NCBI GenBank assembly: GCA_964462945.1
Contig: CAYWZW010000036.1
Location: 1 to 53,209, forward strand
DNA: 53,209 nucleotides
Source: GCA-020343675 sp964462945
GTDB taxonomy: Bacteria; Planctomycetota; Phycisphaerae; Sedimentisphaerales; Anaerobacaceae
Reading direction: 5' to 3'
Part shown: piece by piece, positions 16,701 to 23,884 of the stretch
Numbering within the stretch: position 1 is the stretch's first letter
How the letters are laid out: each line of letters opens with the position of its first letter
Translations under genes and position numbers: made by a program
Notes under the pieces: model-generated
Told to the model about the DNA's origin: nothing
Databases searched by the model: none
Seen by the model: the letters and a program-made list of their open reading frames with translations, nothing else

Positions 16701-18486
16701 CCGCATGAGCCGCGCCGCCGACAAACTTGTAATAGTAACTGGCGGCCGTCCCTCGTATTATGGCCGCCGCTATCTCCTCCTTGCTGAAACCCTCCGCGAT
16801 GAGTCTGTTCTCATCCATTTCCATGAACACGCCGCAGGTCGAGTCGATGATCGGCACTCTCTCGGCCCTCAGTGCCGCTTCCTGCAGGGAATTCTCGACA
16901 TTCAGGTTTATGACATCGGCCATATTCTCAAGCGTCTGCCCGGAGCCGGCCTGGCAGCTATAATTCATCTTCGCTTCCCTGACCGTTCCATCCGCGGCAA
17001 AGCTCGTGAACTTCATGTCCTGCCCGCCTATCTCGAAGATCGTGTCGATCTGCGAGTCGTAGTGCTTCACCCCCAAAGCGTGGCAGGTAATCTCATCGGT
17101 CACCCGGTCGGTCACCTCTATCCCATTGCCGGCCAATTGCTCGGCCCTTTTCTTGCTCACTAAAATCTTTTCGTACAGCTTCCGCGCAGAGCCGGTGGCG
17201 CCGACGCCCTTTACGATCACCTTGTCTTTGTGCCTGCTCAAGTACTTCAGAACCAGCTTGAGAGACTCCTCCGGATTGCCGTGCGTTTTGATATAAAGTT
17301 TGTCCAGGAGTTTGCCCGTCTTCAGCTCCACGACGGCTCCTTTGGTCGTCGTACTGCCGCCGTCTATTCCCAACACGACCTCCGTTCCCGGTTGGATCTC
17401 CTCGGCCAGCTCCTGCTGCTGCTCGTGAACCCTTCCAAGGGATTCAGACAGGGCAGGTGCAGACTTTCTCTTCTGTCTGCCATACTCCGCGACCGTATCG
17501 AGCTGATCGAGGCTGAAAACGAAGGTGTCGTCCTCCTGGATTGCTTTTACCGCGGCGCCGATGGCCGCGACGTTGTTGTAATGCTCCGCTCTGCTGACGG
17601 AAATACCGAGGAACTCTTCGAGATTCCTCCTTATAAGATCGTTTCCAAAGACACCGCCGGTGACTATGGCCTCGCCCAGCTCGTCAGAAGGCCGGAACTC
17701 CCGCGCCCCCAGAACGTCGATCTTATAATTTCTGGCGACCGTCCTGAAAAGGCCCGCGAGGTTGTCCCGCCTCGTGGCGCCCTCGTTTTGCTCGTGAATG
17801 AGGTCCGACTGTATAACGACGCCGCACCTCGCCAGGAAATCGCTGGGCGCGACCGACCTTTGCGCCTCTGTCTGGGCCCTGCGGAGCATCTCTTCAAGCC
17901 TGTCTTGCAGTCTTGCCCTGTTTCCCGTCCTGATGCGCTCCCTTTCCTCCAGGCTTGACGCTCCGGCGGTATCCGCCAATTCCGGGTTCGGCACCTCCCC
18001 CTCGAACAGCCGTCGGCACTGCTTCTCAATCAGGGTTCCGGAGCCGCCTCCGCATTTCGTCCCAGTCCTCCATTCCTGAATGATCCTTTTGTCGCTGATG
18101 TTTTTTAGCTCGAAGAAGTATGAGTCTTTGGCCCCTATGTGGAAAACGTAGCGTGCCTGTGGACTTGCAGCTTCGACGCCTTTCGGAATCGCCACGCTGT
18201 CAAAGACATACGTTACTCCGGCCATAACCTTCGGGAAGGACTCGGCGCCGCTGCCGGTGAACGCGGTGCTGCGCACTCTGCCCCCGGCGACCCTCCTGGT
18301 TACGTCTTGCCATGCTTCCTTGATCGCGCCGACAGGGTTCGCAAAGTGCATGATCGGCTCCGGAGAGTAGATTATCTCTCCATCGGCGCTAAGAACCACA
18401 TAATGCACAAAGCTGCTTCCGACATCGAAGCCTACATAGAAGTCTGTTTCCGCCTCTTCCACTCGTTCCTTACTCGGTTTTCGCAC
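13780..18486 (-). CDS. Giant double acyl-CoA dehydratase activase / 2-hydroxyacyl-CoA dehydratase-like protein
   Basis: The protein has 1568 residues. Residues about 15-330 and 368-680 are two BadF/BadG/HgdC-type ATPase (ASKHA) activase domains, with phosphate loops GFDVGSS and GIDGGSTTTK. The second has IGGQDMK (486-492) and cysteines C511 and C551, 40 apart, as in the [4Fe-4S]-bridging cysteines of HgdC. The first has C145 (KCGGGSG) and C221, less canonical. A DUF2229-type region (about 780-1010) and an HgdB-like dehydratase region (about 1120-1540, with EVCHPLKG and LPTTSGPCRFGKY) follow. Such fused proteins are widespread in anaerobes, but their substrate is unknown. A one-protein ATP-driven electron-activation system is the natural inference. 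It stands alone, apart from the tail overlap with the thioesterase gene. Confidence 0.88.
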   Translation of the reverse strand: MRKPSKERVEEAETDFYVGFDVGSSFVHYVVLSADGEIIYSPEPIMHFANPVGAIKEAWQDVTRRVAGGRVRSTAFTGSGAESFPKVMAGVTYVFDSVAIPKGVEAASPQARYVFHIGAKDSYFFELKNISDKRIIQEWRTGTKCGGGSGTLIEKQCRRLFEGEVPNPELADTAGASSLEERERIRTGNRARLQDRLEEMLRRAQTEAQRSVAPSDFLARCGVVIQSDLIHEQNEGATRRDNLAGLFRTVARNYKIDVLGAREFRPSDELGEAIVTGGVFGNDLIRRNLEEFLGISVSRAEHYNNVAAIGAAVKAIQEDDTFVFSLDQLDTVAEYGRQKRKSAPALSESLGRVHEQQQELAEEIQPGTEVVLGIDGGSTTTKGAVVELKTGKLLDKLYIKTHGNPEESLKLVLKYLSRHKDKVIVKGVGATGSARKLYEKILVSKKRAEQLAGNGIEVTDRVTDEITCHALGVKHYDSQIDTIFEIGGQDMKFTSFAADGTVREAKMNYSCQAGSGQTLENMADVINLNVENSLQEAALRAERVPIIDSTCGVFMEMDENRLIAEGFSKEEIAAAIIRGTAASYYYKFVGGAAHAGRKCSAQGGPPLGRAFLAALAQVTDKQIEAYPHREMFGAWGQALDIIENIKRLEREGRKHASAFRGWDIVNMPFQKRRASCRELFEEKSCGVRDCQVEIFSIEDDEIITGGFCPRGNSESAKRPRTNYVEKYHKIYEKHFKKQGCLLEELPSRTKENQTARTVGIKRSTATLGEKGIWSAALFRKLAFCPVVSPSTSKEIAKLGVDNSRTEFCIARKLATGHAAVLSRDPNVEYLFNPSFIEHRMDRPPDLKYCIYTESEGYVLNDVLSLDKDRQINPVLHFGDDGLLVRALRREFGRLGFRFTDKQIRGAIRYAEEAEAAFKEELYAEGEKFLKRIDANNEKAYVGIGRDYVILDPEASSNSGAMFSQIRGLNYIPQIFLEHKFADIPLRDVVENEFWVESVKILKAHLFVADHRNLFAIRMMNFACGPDSLKVYQEEKIQRAADKPLLVLLTDAQTNNAPFVTRTEAHERVVNQSKQKKLDLERLKRRPRDDSQDRTWLIPYMGDASYVGAAGLRYFGVNSAVLPTNTQRGYEIARKHIYTEVCHPLKGVVGDAIGFLHEQIEEKGADYVKKHYLVMLPTTSGPCRFGKYTELVREFLDREGLEEVPVAGPSSETDYLDIPFPGKLSASDKMKMQQMLFKGIKGSDLLEDIFLRFHPYAEDKEAMAELKQERLSALERIVENGAETSALVGWGEKTVSLFKAAKLRDHQRFPLVLYIGEIYMRQHDPYTNFVIRRLEERGLEVVRDPVTDWLDYVNKMNVRNARRDLGLRLKSFDLGRALKVAGKYARSILKAKYMASVEDKIAAPFHEVLDGRHVLPKPIRIIETLEKEHEYHGNIEGESPLSAGIAYHFMHDLIRPRGDAYISGIFHVGPFTCMQEGVATAKIEGMAKELRKRKPDLVFPIIHAFFGDSASANLDSEIAVFTEQCYQKREVLKAKYGHRTQPGEKPGGIDIRPIPTSKRGAASLKEVKS

Positions 18487-19055
18487 GCCCCGGCCCCTGT
18501 AATAATACCTACCAGCAAATCACCCCGGATTGCCGCACACAGCAACAGACCTGTTGCACGAAACGGGTATTCTATCACCACGCGGCGAATATGCAAGCGC
18601 CTTTCAGCCCCCTGTCACCACATTGCTATTCTGTACGCCAAGCGCCTCTGCCATACCTTGACAGGCACAGCCAAAATTGCCTTGTGAAAAGGCTGTTAGC
18701 AGCCCTGTTATAAGGTGTAAGAATAAACACCTCGCGGTCTTTTAGAGAATAAGGTTGTTGGTACCGACAATAAATGTCACACGTGATTCAACAGGTTTTC
18801 CACGCGCCACCGCCGCCTTAGTCAGCCATAAGGTGCTGCAAAGCAACCACTTACGCAACACACACAGGGAAACTCAACAAACTACCCGGCTATATGACAA
18901 CTACTACTAAACTATCACCATGAATTAATATTATCGCAACCAAACCACTTACAGTGATAGGTCCCATCCCCTATTTCGCGGGATATCCTCGAACATGGTC
19001 GTAGCCCGACAAACAACCTTGTCAACCGCCGGCGTTTTTAGTATCCTTACGTCCC
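18487..19055. other. Intergenic region between divergent activase and LtaS-like genes
   Basis: No gene is supported. It holds the promoter-like pair at 19019-19047 and an exact 7-bp inverted repeat CTATCAC/GTGATAG (18912-18918 and 18954-18960) in an A/T-richer stretch that could be an operator. I see no tRNA or riboswitch. Confidence 0.45.
19019..19047 (+). promoter_or_regulatory. Sigma-70-like promoter directly abutting the LtaS-like start codon
   Basis: TTGTCA (19019-19024) and TATCCT (19042-19047) are 17 bases apart. Transcription would be expected to start near 19054, next to the ATG at 19056, which has no Shine-Dalgarno. If right, the mRNA would be leaderless. Confidence 0.35.
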
Positions 19056-21032
19056 ATGGATTTGCGATGTTCAAAGTACGGATCCCAAAACCATCAAAGC
19101 GTGCTGGCACGACGGCTATATAGTTTTCTTGTGTCGCGTGCCTATAGTGTTATACTTTTTGGCGCGTTGTTCTGCACGCTGGCGGTCAAGTTCTTTCACG
19201 CTTGGCGCTACCGTCTCACGAGCGAGTACCTTGGTTGGATACTGGCGGATGTTTCCTGCCTCTTGCTGATAGAGCTTATCTTGGCGCTGGTCTGTCGTTG
19301 TTGGCTCAGGAAGTGGGTCGTCCGTTCAGCTACCGTCGCAGCGGCTATTGTATGCACCTGGTCGGTTATGAATGCCGGCTGGCTGATCAGAACCGGCACG
19401 CAGATTCTGCCGCGCGTCCTGCTGCCTGTGATTCGAGCGCCGGTGAGCGCGTTATATATCGTCGGCGTGAACCTGGCACGGATGCCGGTAGCCGCGGTTC
19501 TCCTGCTCGCGCCCAGTGCGGTTGCGCTGGCGTTCTTTCTTTTCGTGCTCGCTAAGCCCGCTCTGCCAACCTACGATCGCAGAGGCTTCGCTCGAAGAGC
19601 GGTTGTCTGTGTGGCGATTATCATTGCTGCAATGGTTCTTCGCCCCGCAGTAACCAGGCGCGGATCATCCCAGATTGCTTCCGTAGGGCTTCGCTACAAC
19701 TCACAACTGCGAGCCATCCTGAGTCTTATCCTGCCGGACGCGCGGCATGAGGTGGAACCGGAGCGGGAGATTCCCTCCTTCGATCAGTTGACACTCATAC
19801 CAAAGCCCGGCGGCCTGAAACACAATCTGGTTCTCGTTGTTCTTGAGGGCATTCAGTACCAATACACTTCTCTTGCCGACAAGCAGAGCGATCTGACGCC
19901 GTATCTCGCGAGCCTGGCGCAAGAGGGCGTCGAATTTTCAAATGCACGTTCTTCAGTGACTCACACTACGAAGGCATTGTTTGCCCTTTTGACGGGCCGC
20001 TTCCCATCGGCCTCGCAGGACATCGCCGAGGCGGTTCCCGCTCCCAAACCGTATGCGGGCTTAGCGACTGTTCTCAAAGGCGCCCTGAATTACCGAACTG
20101 CGTTTTTTCAGTCGGCCATGGGGAGTTTCGAATCGCGCCCGGGTCTGATCTATAACCTCGGTTTCGAAAGATTCTGCGCCAGAGATGAGGCGGCCGATCC
20201 GAACAGTTTTCTCGGCTATCTTGGGTGCGATGAGTTCTCCATGTTACGGCCGGTCTTCGAGTGGATAAAGGGCGGCGACCAGCCGTTCTTCGTGACGATT
20301 CTGTGCTCAGCTACTCACGATCCCTACGAGGTCCCCGGCTGGTTCGGCACGCCGGCGAAGGAGCCGCTGCAGCGCTATCGTCAGGCGATCTCCTACACGG
20401 ATAAATTCTTGGCCGCCCTGGACGTCGAGCTTGCCAACCTGGGCCTTACGGACAACACGATTTTCTGCGTCGTGGGCGACCACGGCGAGGGTTTTGGCGA
20501 GCACGGCCTGCTCGGGCATGAGCGGATCGTGTTCGACGAGGTTCTGCATATTCCGTTTTGTCTGCGAGCGCCTTTCCTGCTGGAGCCGGGGGCCCGGGTT
20601 TCGCATCCGGCCGGCTCGGTTGATCTGACGCCGACCTTGTTGGGCCTCCTGGGCTTCGAGACGCGCGAAGGCGGATTTGACGGCGAGAATCTCCTTGCGT
20701 CCATTTCGGACGAACGCAAGGTCTATTTCTGCGGCTGGATGCAGGAAGGACCCGCCGGTTTTGTAAAAGGCAGCCGCAAAGTCATATACAACCCGACCAG
20801 CAAGACGACCTCCATTTACGATTTGACGACTGACCCGCTGGAATTGGTCAACATTGAGGTGCCGCGGCCAGAGGCGGAGGGAATTGGGGATGAAATTGCC
20901 GCATGGCGCAAGAGCACCGTGCTCAAGCTCCAGCAGCAGCGAACCGGCAGGAAAGTGCTGTTTGGCCATTGGGTCTGTAACTGGACAAACCGCGTTTCGT
21001 CCGCCAAGTATGCCGGGAAAGAGCGCCGGTGA
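19056..21032 (+). CDS. Membrane-anchored LtaS-like phosphotransferase (alkaline phosphatase/sulfatase superfamily)
   Basis: The protein has 658 residues. The N-terminal third contains about five membrane segments (between residues 25 and 205). The extracytoplasmic domain (about 265-580) shows the superfamily fold: LVLVVLEGIQ (metal strand, with Glu where most have Asp), a Thr/Ser-rich nucleophile region SSVTHTTKALFALLTGR, and VVGDHGEGFGEHGLLGHE with the conserved D-H-G and H metal ligands. The sulfatase C/S-x-P-x-R motif is absent. A Thr nucleophile as in LtaS and phosphoethanolamine transferases is therefore more likely than a sulfatase. It probably transfers a phospho-group to an envelope glycan or lipid. 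It has no adjacent partner genes. Confidence 0.8.
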   Translation: MDLRCSKYGSQNHQSVLARRLYSFLVSRAYSVILFGALFCTLAVKFFHAWRYRLTSEYLGWILADVSCLLLIELILALVCRCWLRKWVVRSATVAAAIVCTWSVMNAGWLIRTGTQILPRVLLPVIRAPVSALYIVGVNLARMPVAAVLLLAPSAVALAFFLFVLAKPALPTYDRRGFARRAVVCVAIIIAAMVLRPAVTRRGSSQIASVGLRYNSQLRAILSLILPDARHEVEPEREIPSFDQLTLIPKPGGLKHNLVLVVLEGIQYQYTSLADKQSDLTPYLASLAQEGVEFSNARSSVTHTTKALFALLTGRFPSASQDIAEAVPAPKPYAGLATVLKGALNYRTAFFQSAMGSFESRPGLIYNLGFERFCARDEAADPNSFLGYLGCDEFSMLRPVFEWIKGGDQPFFVTILCSATHDPYEVPGWFGTPAKEPLQRYRQAISYTDKFLAALDVELANLGLTDNTIFCVVGDHGEGFGEHGLLGHERIVFDEVLHIPFCLRAPFLLEPGARVSHPAGSVDLTPTLLGLLGFETREGGFDGENLLASISDERKVYFCGWMQEGPAGFVKGSRKVIYNPTSKTTSIYDLTTDPLELVNIEVPRPEAEGIGDEIAAWRKSTVLKLQQQRTGRKVLFGHWVCNWTNRVSSAKYAGKERR

Positions 21033-21385
21033 TCTGGATTTACCTGACAGGCGTTCACTATGCGCTTTTCAGTGTTGATATTGCTTATACTTGCGTTGCT
21101 TTTCATCAACACCATAGCGCGTCCCTTATTATCCGCTGCTACCAGCCGATTTTCTTGGTGCTTTGGGCTGTTTAGGGGCAATGGCTGTTGCTCAGAAACA
21201 ACGCGCCGTCAGAACAAGAGTATCGCTGGCGCTCCGCGTTAGAACAAAAGACCTATCCGTAAACATTTGTGAAATGGTGGCTTACGGGTGAAATAGACCC
21301 ATGAACGCTGCCCGCTCGTGCCTCCTGGTATGTTGCTTGCAAGTGAATCTTAGTTGTTTTTTTCGCAACTTTATTGGGTGGACGG

Positions 21386-21431
21386 CCTAAAAGTGTTTCG
21401 GAGGAGGACATGTCCGCCTGATTTTTTTAGG
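21386..21431 (+). terminator. Terminator-like nested hairpin
   Basis: AGGAGGA (21402-21408) pairs with TCCGCCT (21413-21419) with one mismatch over a CATG loop, and seven T follow (21422-21428). CCTAAAA (21386-21392) can also pair with TTTTAGG (21425-21431), enclosing the first hairpin. It lies about 350 bases after the LtaS-like gene, so it may end a small transcript or act as an attenuator ahead of thiE. Confidence 0.5.
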
Positions 21432-21480
21432 ATTGCGAGAGCGGCGTCGCCGCCCTTGCCGGTCATACATTACGTTTTGT

Positions 21481-21517
21481 GGAGTCGTTCCGGAGGAGGG
21501 ACGACTCCTTATTTTTT
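21481..21517 (+). terminator. Intrinsic terminator upstream of thiE
   Basis: GGAGTCGTTCC (21481-21491) pairs with GGGACGACTCC (21498-21508), with one weak pair, and TTATTTTTT follows. This is a strong plus-strand terminator, about 450 bases after the nearest upstream stop codon. It therefore probably ends an unannotated small RNA or leader, or insulates the thiE unit. Confidence 0.7.
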
Positions 21518-21642
21518 GCGCCGGGCCCTCCTGTCACCGATAGACCTGCCACCGCCAGGCTCCCGGCCAACTTCTCCAGCGCGTTCTTTTGGCCAGATTT
21601 ACCTACTCAGAACCGGCAATCGCTCATATAATAACGGGCGTC

Positions 21643-22695
21643 ATGGAACGAGCGGCTTACAGAATTATTGACGCCAATTTCAATCGCGCTCGTGAGGCAA
21701 GCCGAGCTGTCGAGGAATTCTGCAGATTCGCTTTGAATTCGAGATCGTTGACCGAACGAGCGAGTCGGCTCAGGCACGAACTCTGCGCGTCGATCGGCGA
21801 GCTTGACGCGAAGCGGCTCATTTCGAGCAGGGATACGCTCGGCGATGTCGGTGTCGGCAGGAAGGTCGATACAGAGCTCGAACGAGGTAACCTGGACGAC
21901 TGTCTTACGGCCGCCTGCAAACGTCTGACCGAGGCCCTGCGGGTGCTGGCCGAGGTCATCCGGATCGACAATCAGCCCGTGGCCGAGACCATTGAAAGGC
22001 TCCGCTACGCCGCTTATACGCTCGAGAAGGATGTCGTTCTTTTCAGCGATACTTCTGAGAAATACGCAAGCGTCAGGCTGTACATTGTGGTGACCAGTAA
22101 CTTGCCGGCCGAGGTTCTTGGTTTGACGGGCAAATGTGCGGTCGGCGGGGCCGACTGTATTCAGCTTCGAGCAAAGGCCATCCGGGATGACACGCTTTTC
22201 GCCCTTGCCGTTGAGTTCGTCAAGATATGCCGAGATGCCGGCGTCCTGAGCATAATAAACGACCGCCCAGACGTCGCTGTGGCGGCGGGAGCCGACGGGG
22301 TGCACCTTGGCCAAAATGACTTGCCGATTGCACAGGCGCGCAGCCTCCAGCGGACGCCGCTGATTATCGGCAAGAGCACGCACTCGCTCGAACAGTTGCG
22401 TGCCGCCTGCGATGAGCGTCCCACGTACGTTGGGCTGGGGCCTGTCTTCCCGACGGGAACGAAACCCGATGCTCCGGCGGTCGGCTTGGAATATGTCAGC
22501 CAGGCGACAGCGGCCCTGGCTGATACCGGGGTCGGCCACGCAGCGATCGGGGGCATCACACTGCATAACGTCGAGCGGGTATTGCAGGCCGGGGCCGGGA
22601 CTATTGCGGTTTGCGCTGCGGTGGCCAAAGCCAAGGATCCGGTTGCTGCATGCCGTGCACTGAAAGGGAAGATAGATGCCTTCAGGATGGATTAG
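21643..22695 (+). CDS. thiE: Thiamine-phosphate synthase with N-terminal ThiD2-like domain
   Basis: The protein has 350 residues from the ATG at 21643; a TTG at 21589 is also open but adds no homology. Residues about 1-125 (YRIIDANFNRAREASRAVEEFCRF type) match the helical N-terminal extension of cyanobacterial and planctomycete ThiE proteins. That extension has been described as a ThiD2-type HMP-phosphate kinase. Residues about 140-345 form the ThiE TIM barrel: DCIQLRAK, IINDRPDVA, DGVHLGQNDLP, GKSTHS, YVGLGPVFPTGTK and AIGGITLHN. It would couple HMP-PP with thiazole phosphate to give thiamine phosphate, and may also make HMP-PP itself. Its 3' end overlaps the next secreted-protein gene by 20 bases. 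Confidence 0.92.
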   Translation: MERAAYRIIDANFNRAREASRAVEEFCRFALNSRSLTERASRLRHELCASIGELDAKRLISSRDTLGDVGVGRKVDTELERGNLDDCLTAACKRLTEALRVLAEVIRIDNQPVAETIERLRYAAYTLEKDVVLFSDTSEKYASVRLYIVVTSNLPAEVLGLTGKCAVGGADCIQLRAKAIRDDTLFALAVEFVKICRDAGVLSIINDRPDVAVAAGADGVHLGQNDLPIAQARSLQRTPLIIGKSTHSLEQLRAACDERPTYVGLGPVFPTGTKPDAPAVGLEYVSQATAALADTGVGHAAIGGITLHNVERVLQAGAGTIAVCAAVAKAKDPVAACRALKGKIDAFRMD

Positions 22696-23884
22696 TGGCG
22701 GCGGGTTTCTGTTAGTGTGCATGTGTTGTTCAACCTTGGGGTGGGGGACCGAACTGCCCCAGAAGCCTCCGGGTGCGTTCTTCCCGTTGCAGGCGGATGA
22801 CCACAGAAACGCGGCGTCGTTCACGTCGGGCCAGCCGATTGTTGGGACGACGTATTTCTACTGGTACGATATCGACACGGACAGTCACATCGTTGACGGT
22901 GATGGGACGGACGCTTTGACCACCCATCCGGCTGATATGAGCGGCATCAGCTACAAGCGCGCTTCCTGGCATAAAACGCAACTGCAGGATATGACCACAG
23001 CAGGCATCGACTTTCTGCTGCCCGTCTTCTGGGGCGTGCCCGGAAAGTACGAGGGCTGGAGTTTCACGGGATTGCCGCCATTGGTCGAGGCTCATAATCA
23101 GTTGCAAAAGGAAGGCTTAGATCCGCCGCGCATCGGCCTTTTCTATGACACGTCGATACTCAGACACAACGGATTTGAAAAAGGCGGAGCCGACTATCAC
23201 GTCGATCTGGCGACCGACTTTGGAAAGCAGTGGTTTTATACGGCGATACGCGACTTTTTCAGTCTTATTCCACCGGCGAAATGGGCGCGTGTGGACGGCA
23301 GGCCGGTCGTTTTTATTTACGCATCGGCGTTCGCGCGGGGGCAGGACGAAAAGCAGTTCCACTACGTGCAGGAGAGGTTCAAGGCGGACTTCGGTACGGG
23401 GCTATTCATCGTGAAATCCTCCGGGTGGAAAGGCCAAACCGATGCCACGTACTCCTGGGGCGCTGCGGTGAACGGGCCGCTGATTTACCAACACGTCGCG
23501 GCTCTTGGGCCCGGATACGACCACAGCGCAGTGCCCGGCAGGACGCCTCTGGTTGTCGAGCGCCGTGACGGACAAACCTACATTGAGCGCTGGCTGAAGA
23601 TTCTGGCTCTGCCTGCCGAGACGCGCCCGTGGATGGTCCACGTCGAGACTTGGGATGAGTGGCATGAGGGTACTGACATCGCGGATTCGCGCGAGTATGG
23701 CCGCAGTTACATTGTTCTGACGCGTCTGTTTGCCGATATGTGGCGAGCCAAAACGGTTCTGAAGATTCATCCGTCATCCTCGGATGCAAAGACCGTCACT
23801 TGGGAGCCCGGCGGAATAAAAGGGCTGGGTCTTCGTCTAAGCGGCGGCCTCACGCGTTCAAAAATCGCAGGAGAGAAGAAATGA
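22676..23884 (+). CDS. Secreted GH71/GH99-like (DUF5010-type) glycosidase candidate
   Basis: The protein has 402 residues, and the N-terminal hydrophobic segment (GGGFLLVCMCCSTLGWG) is an export signal. The body resembles the GH99/GH71-like TIM barrel group: GTTYFYWYDIDT at the start, GIDFLLPVFWG, RPVVFIYAS, and the acidic motif VETWDEWHEGTDIADS corresponding to the E-W-x-E-G-T catalytic region of endo-mannosidases. The start codon lies inside thiE, and its stop overlaps the next start (ATGA at 23881), so the three genes are translationally coupled. It probably acts on a glycan outside the cytoplasm. The substrate is unknown. Confidence 0.72.
   Translation: MPSGWISGGGFLLVCMCCSTLGWGTELPQKPPGAFFPLQADDHRNAASFTSGQPIVGTTYFYWYDIDTDSHIVDGDGTDALTTHPADMSGISYKRASWHKTQLQDMTTAGIDFLLPVFWGVPGKYEGWSFTGLPPLVEAHNQLQKEGLDPPRIGLFYDTSILRHNGFEKGGADYHVDLATDFGKQWFYTAIRDFFSLIPPAKWARVDGRPVVFIYASAFARGQDEKQFHYVQERFKADFGTGLFIVKSSGWKGQTDATYSWGAAVNGPLIYQHVAALGPGYDHSAVPGRTPLVVERRDGQTYIERWLKILALPAETRPWMVHVETWDEWHEGTDIADSREYGRSYIVLTRLFADMWRAKTVLKIHPSSSDAKTVTWEPGGIKGLGLRLSGGLTRSKIAGEKK

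Larger units (their letters stand above)
21033..21642. other. Non-coding stretch upstream of thiE with two U-tailed hairpins
   Basis: No gene is supported. The interval contains the two hairpins at 21386-21431 and 21481-21517, both showing GGAGGAGG. I looked for a TPP riboswitch (CTGAGA and ACCTGAT-type cores) ahead of thiE and did not find one. Confidence 0.5.

Noticed and set aside
19056..21032. Sulfatase annotation for the membrane enzyme
   Set aside because: The C/S-x-P-x-R formylglycine motif is missing, and the membrane-anchored layout fits LtaS-like or phosphoethanolamine transferase-like enzymes better.
21033..21642. TPP riboswitch ahead of thiE
   Set aside because: The conserved CTGAGA and ACCTGAT-type cores are absent; only terminator-like hairpins are seen.
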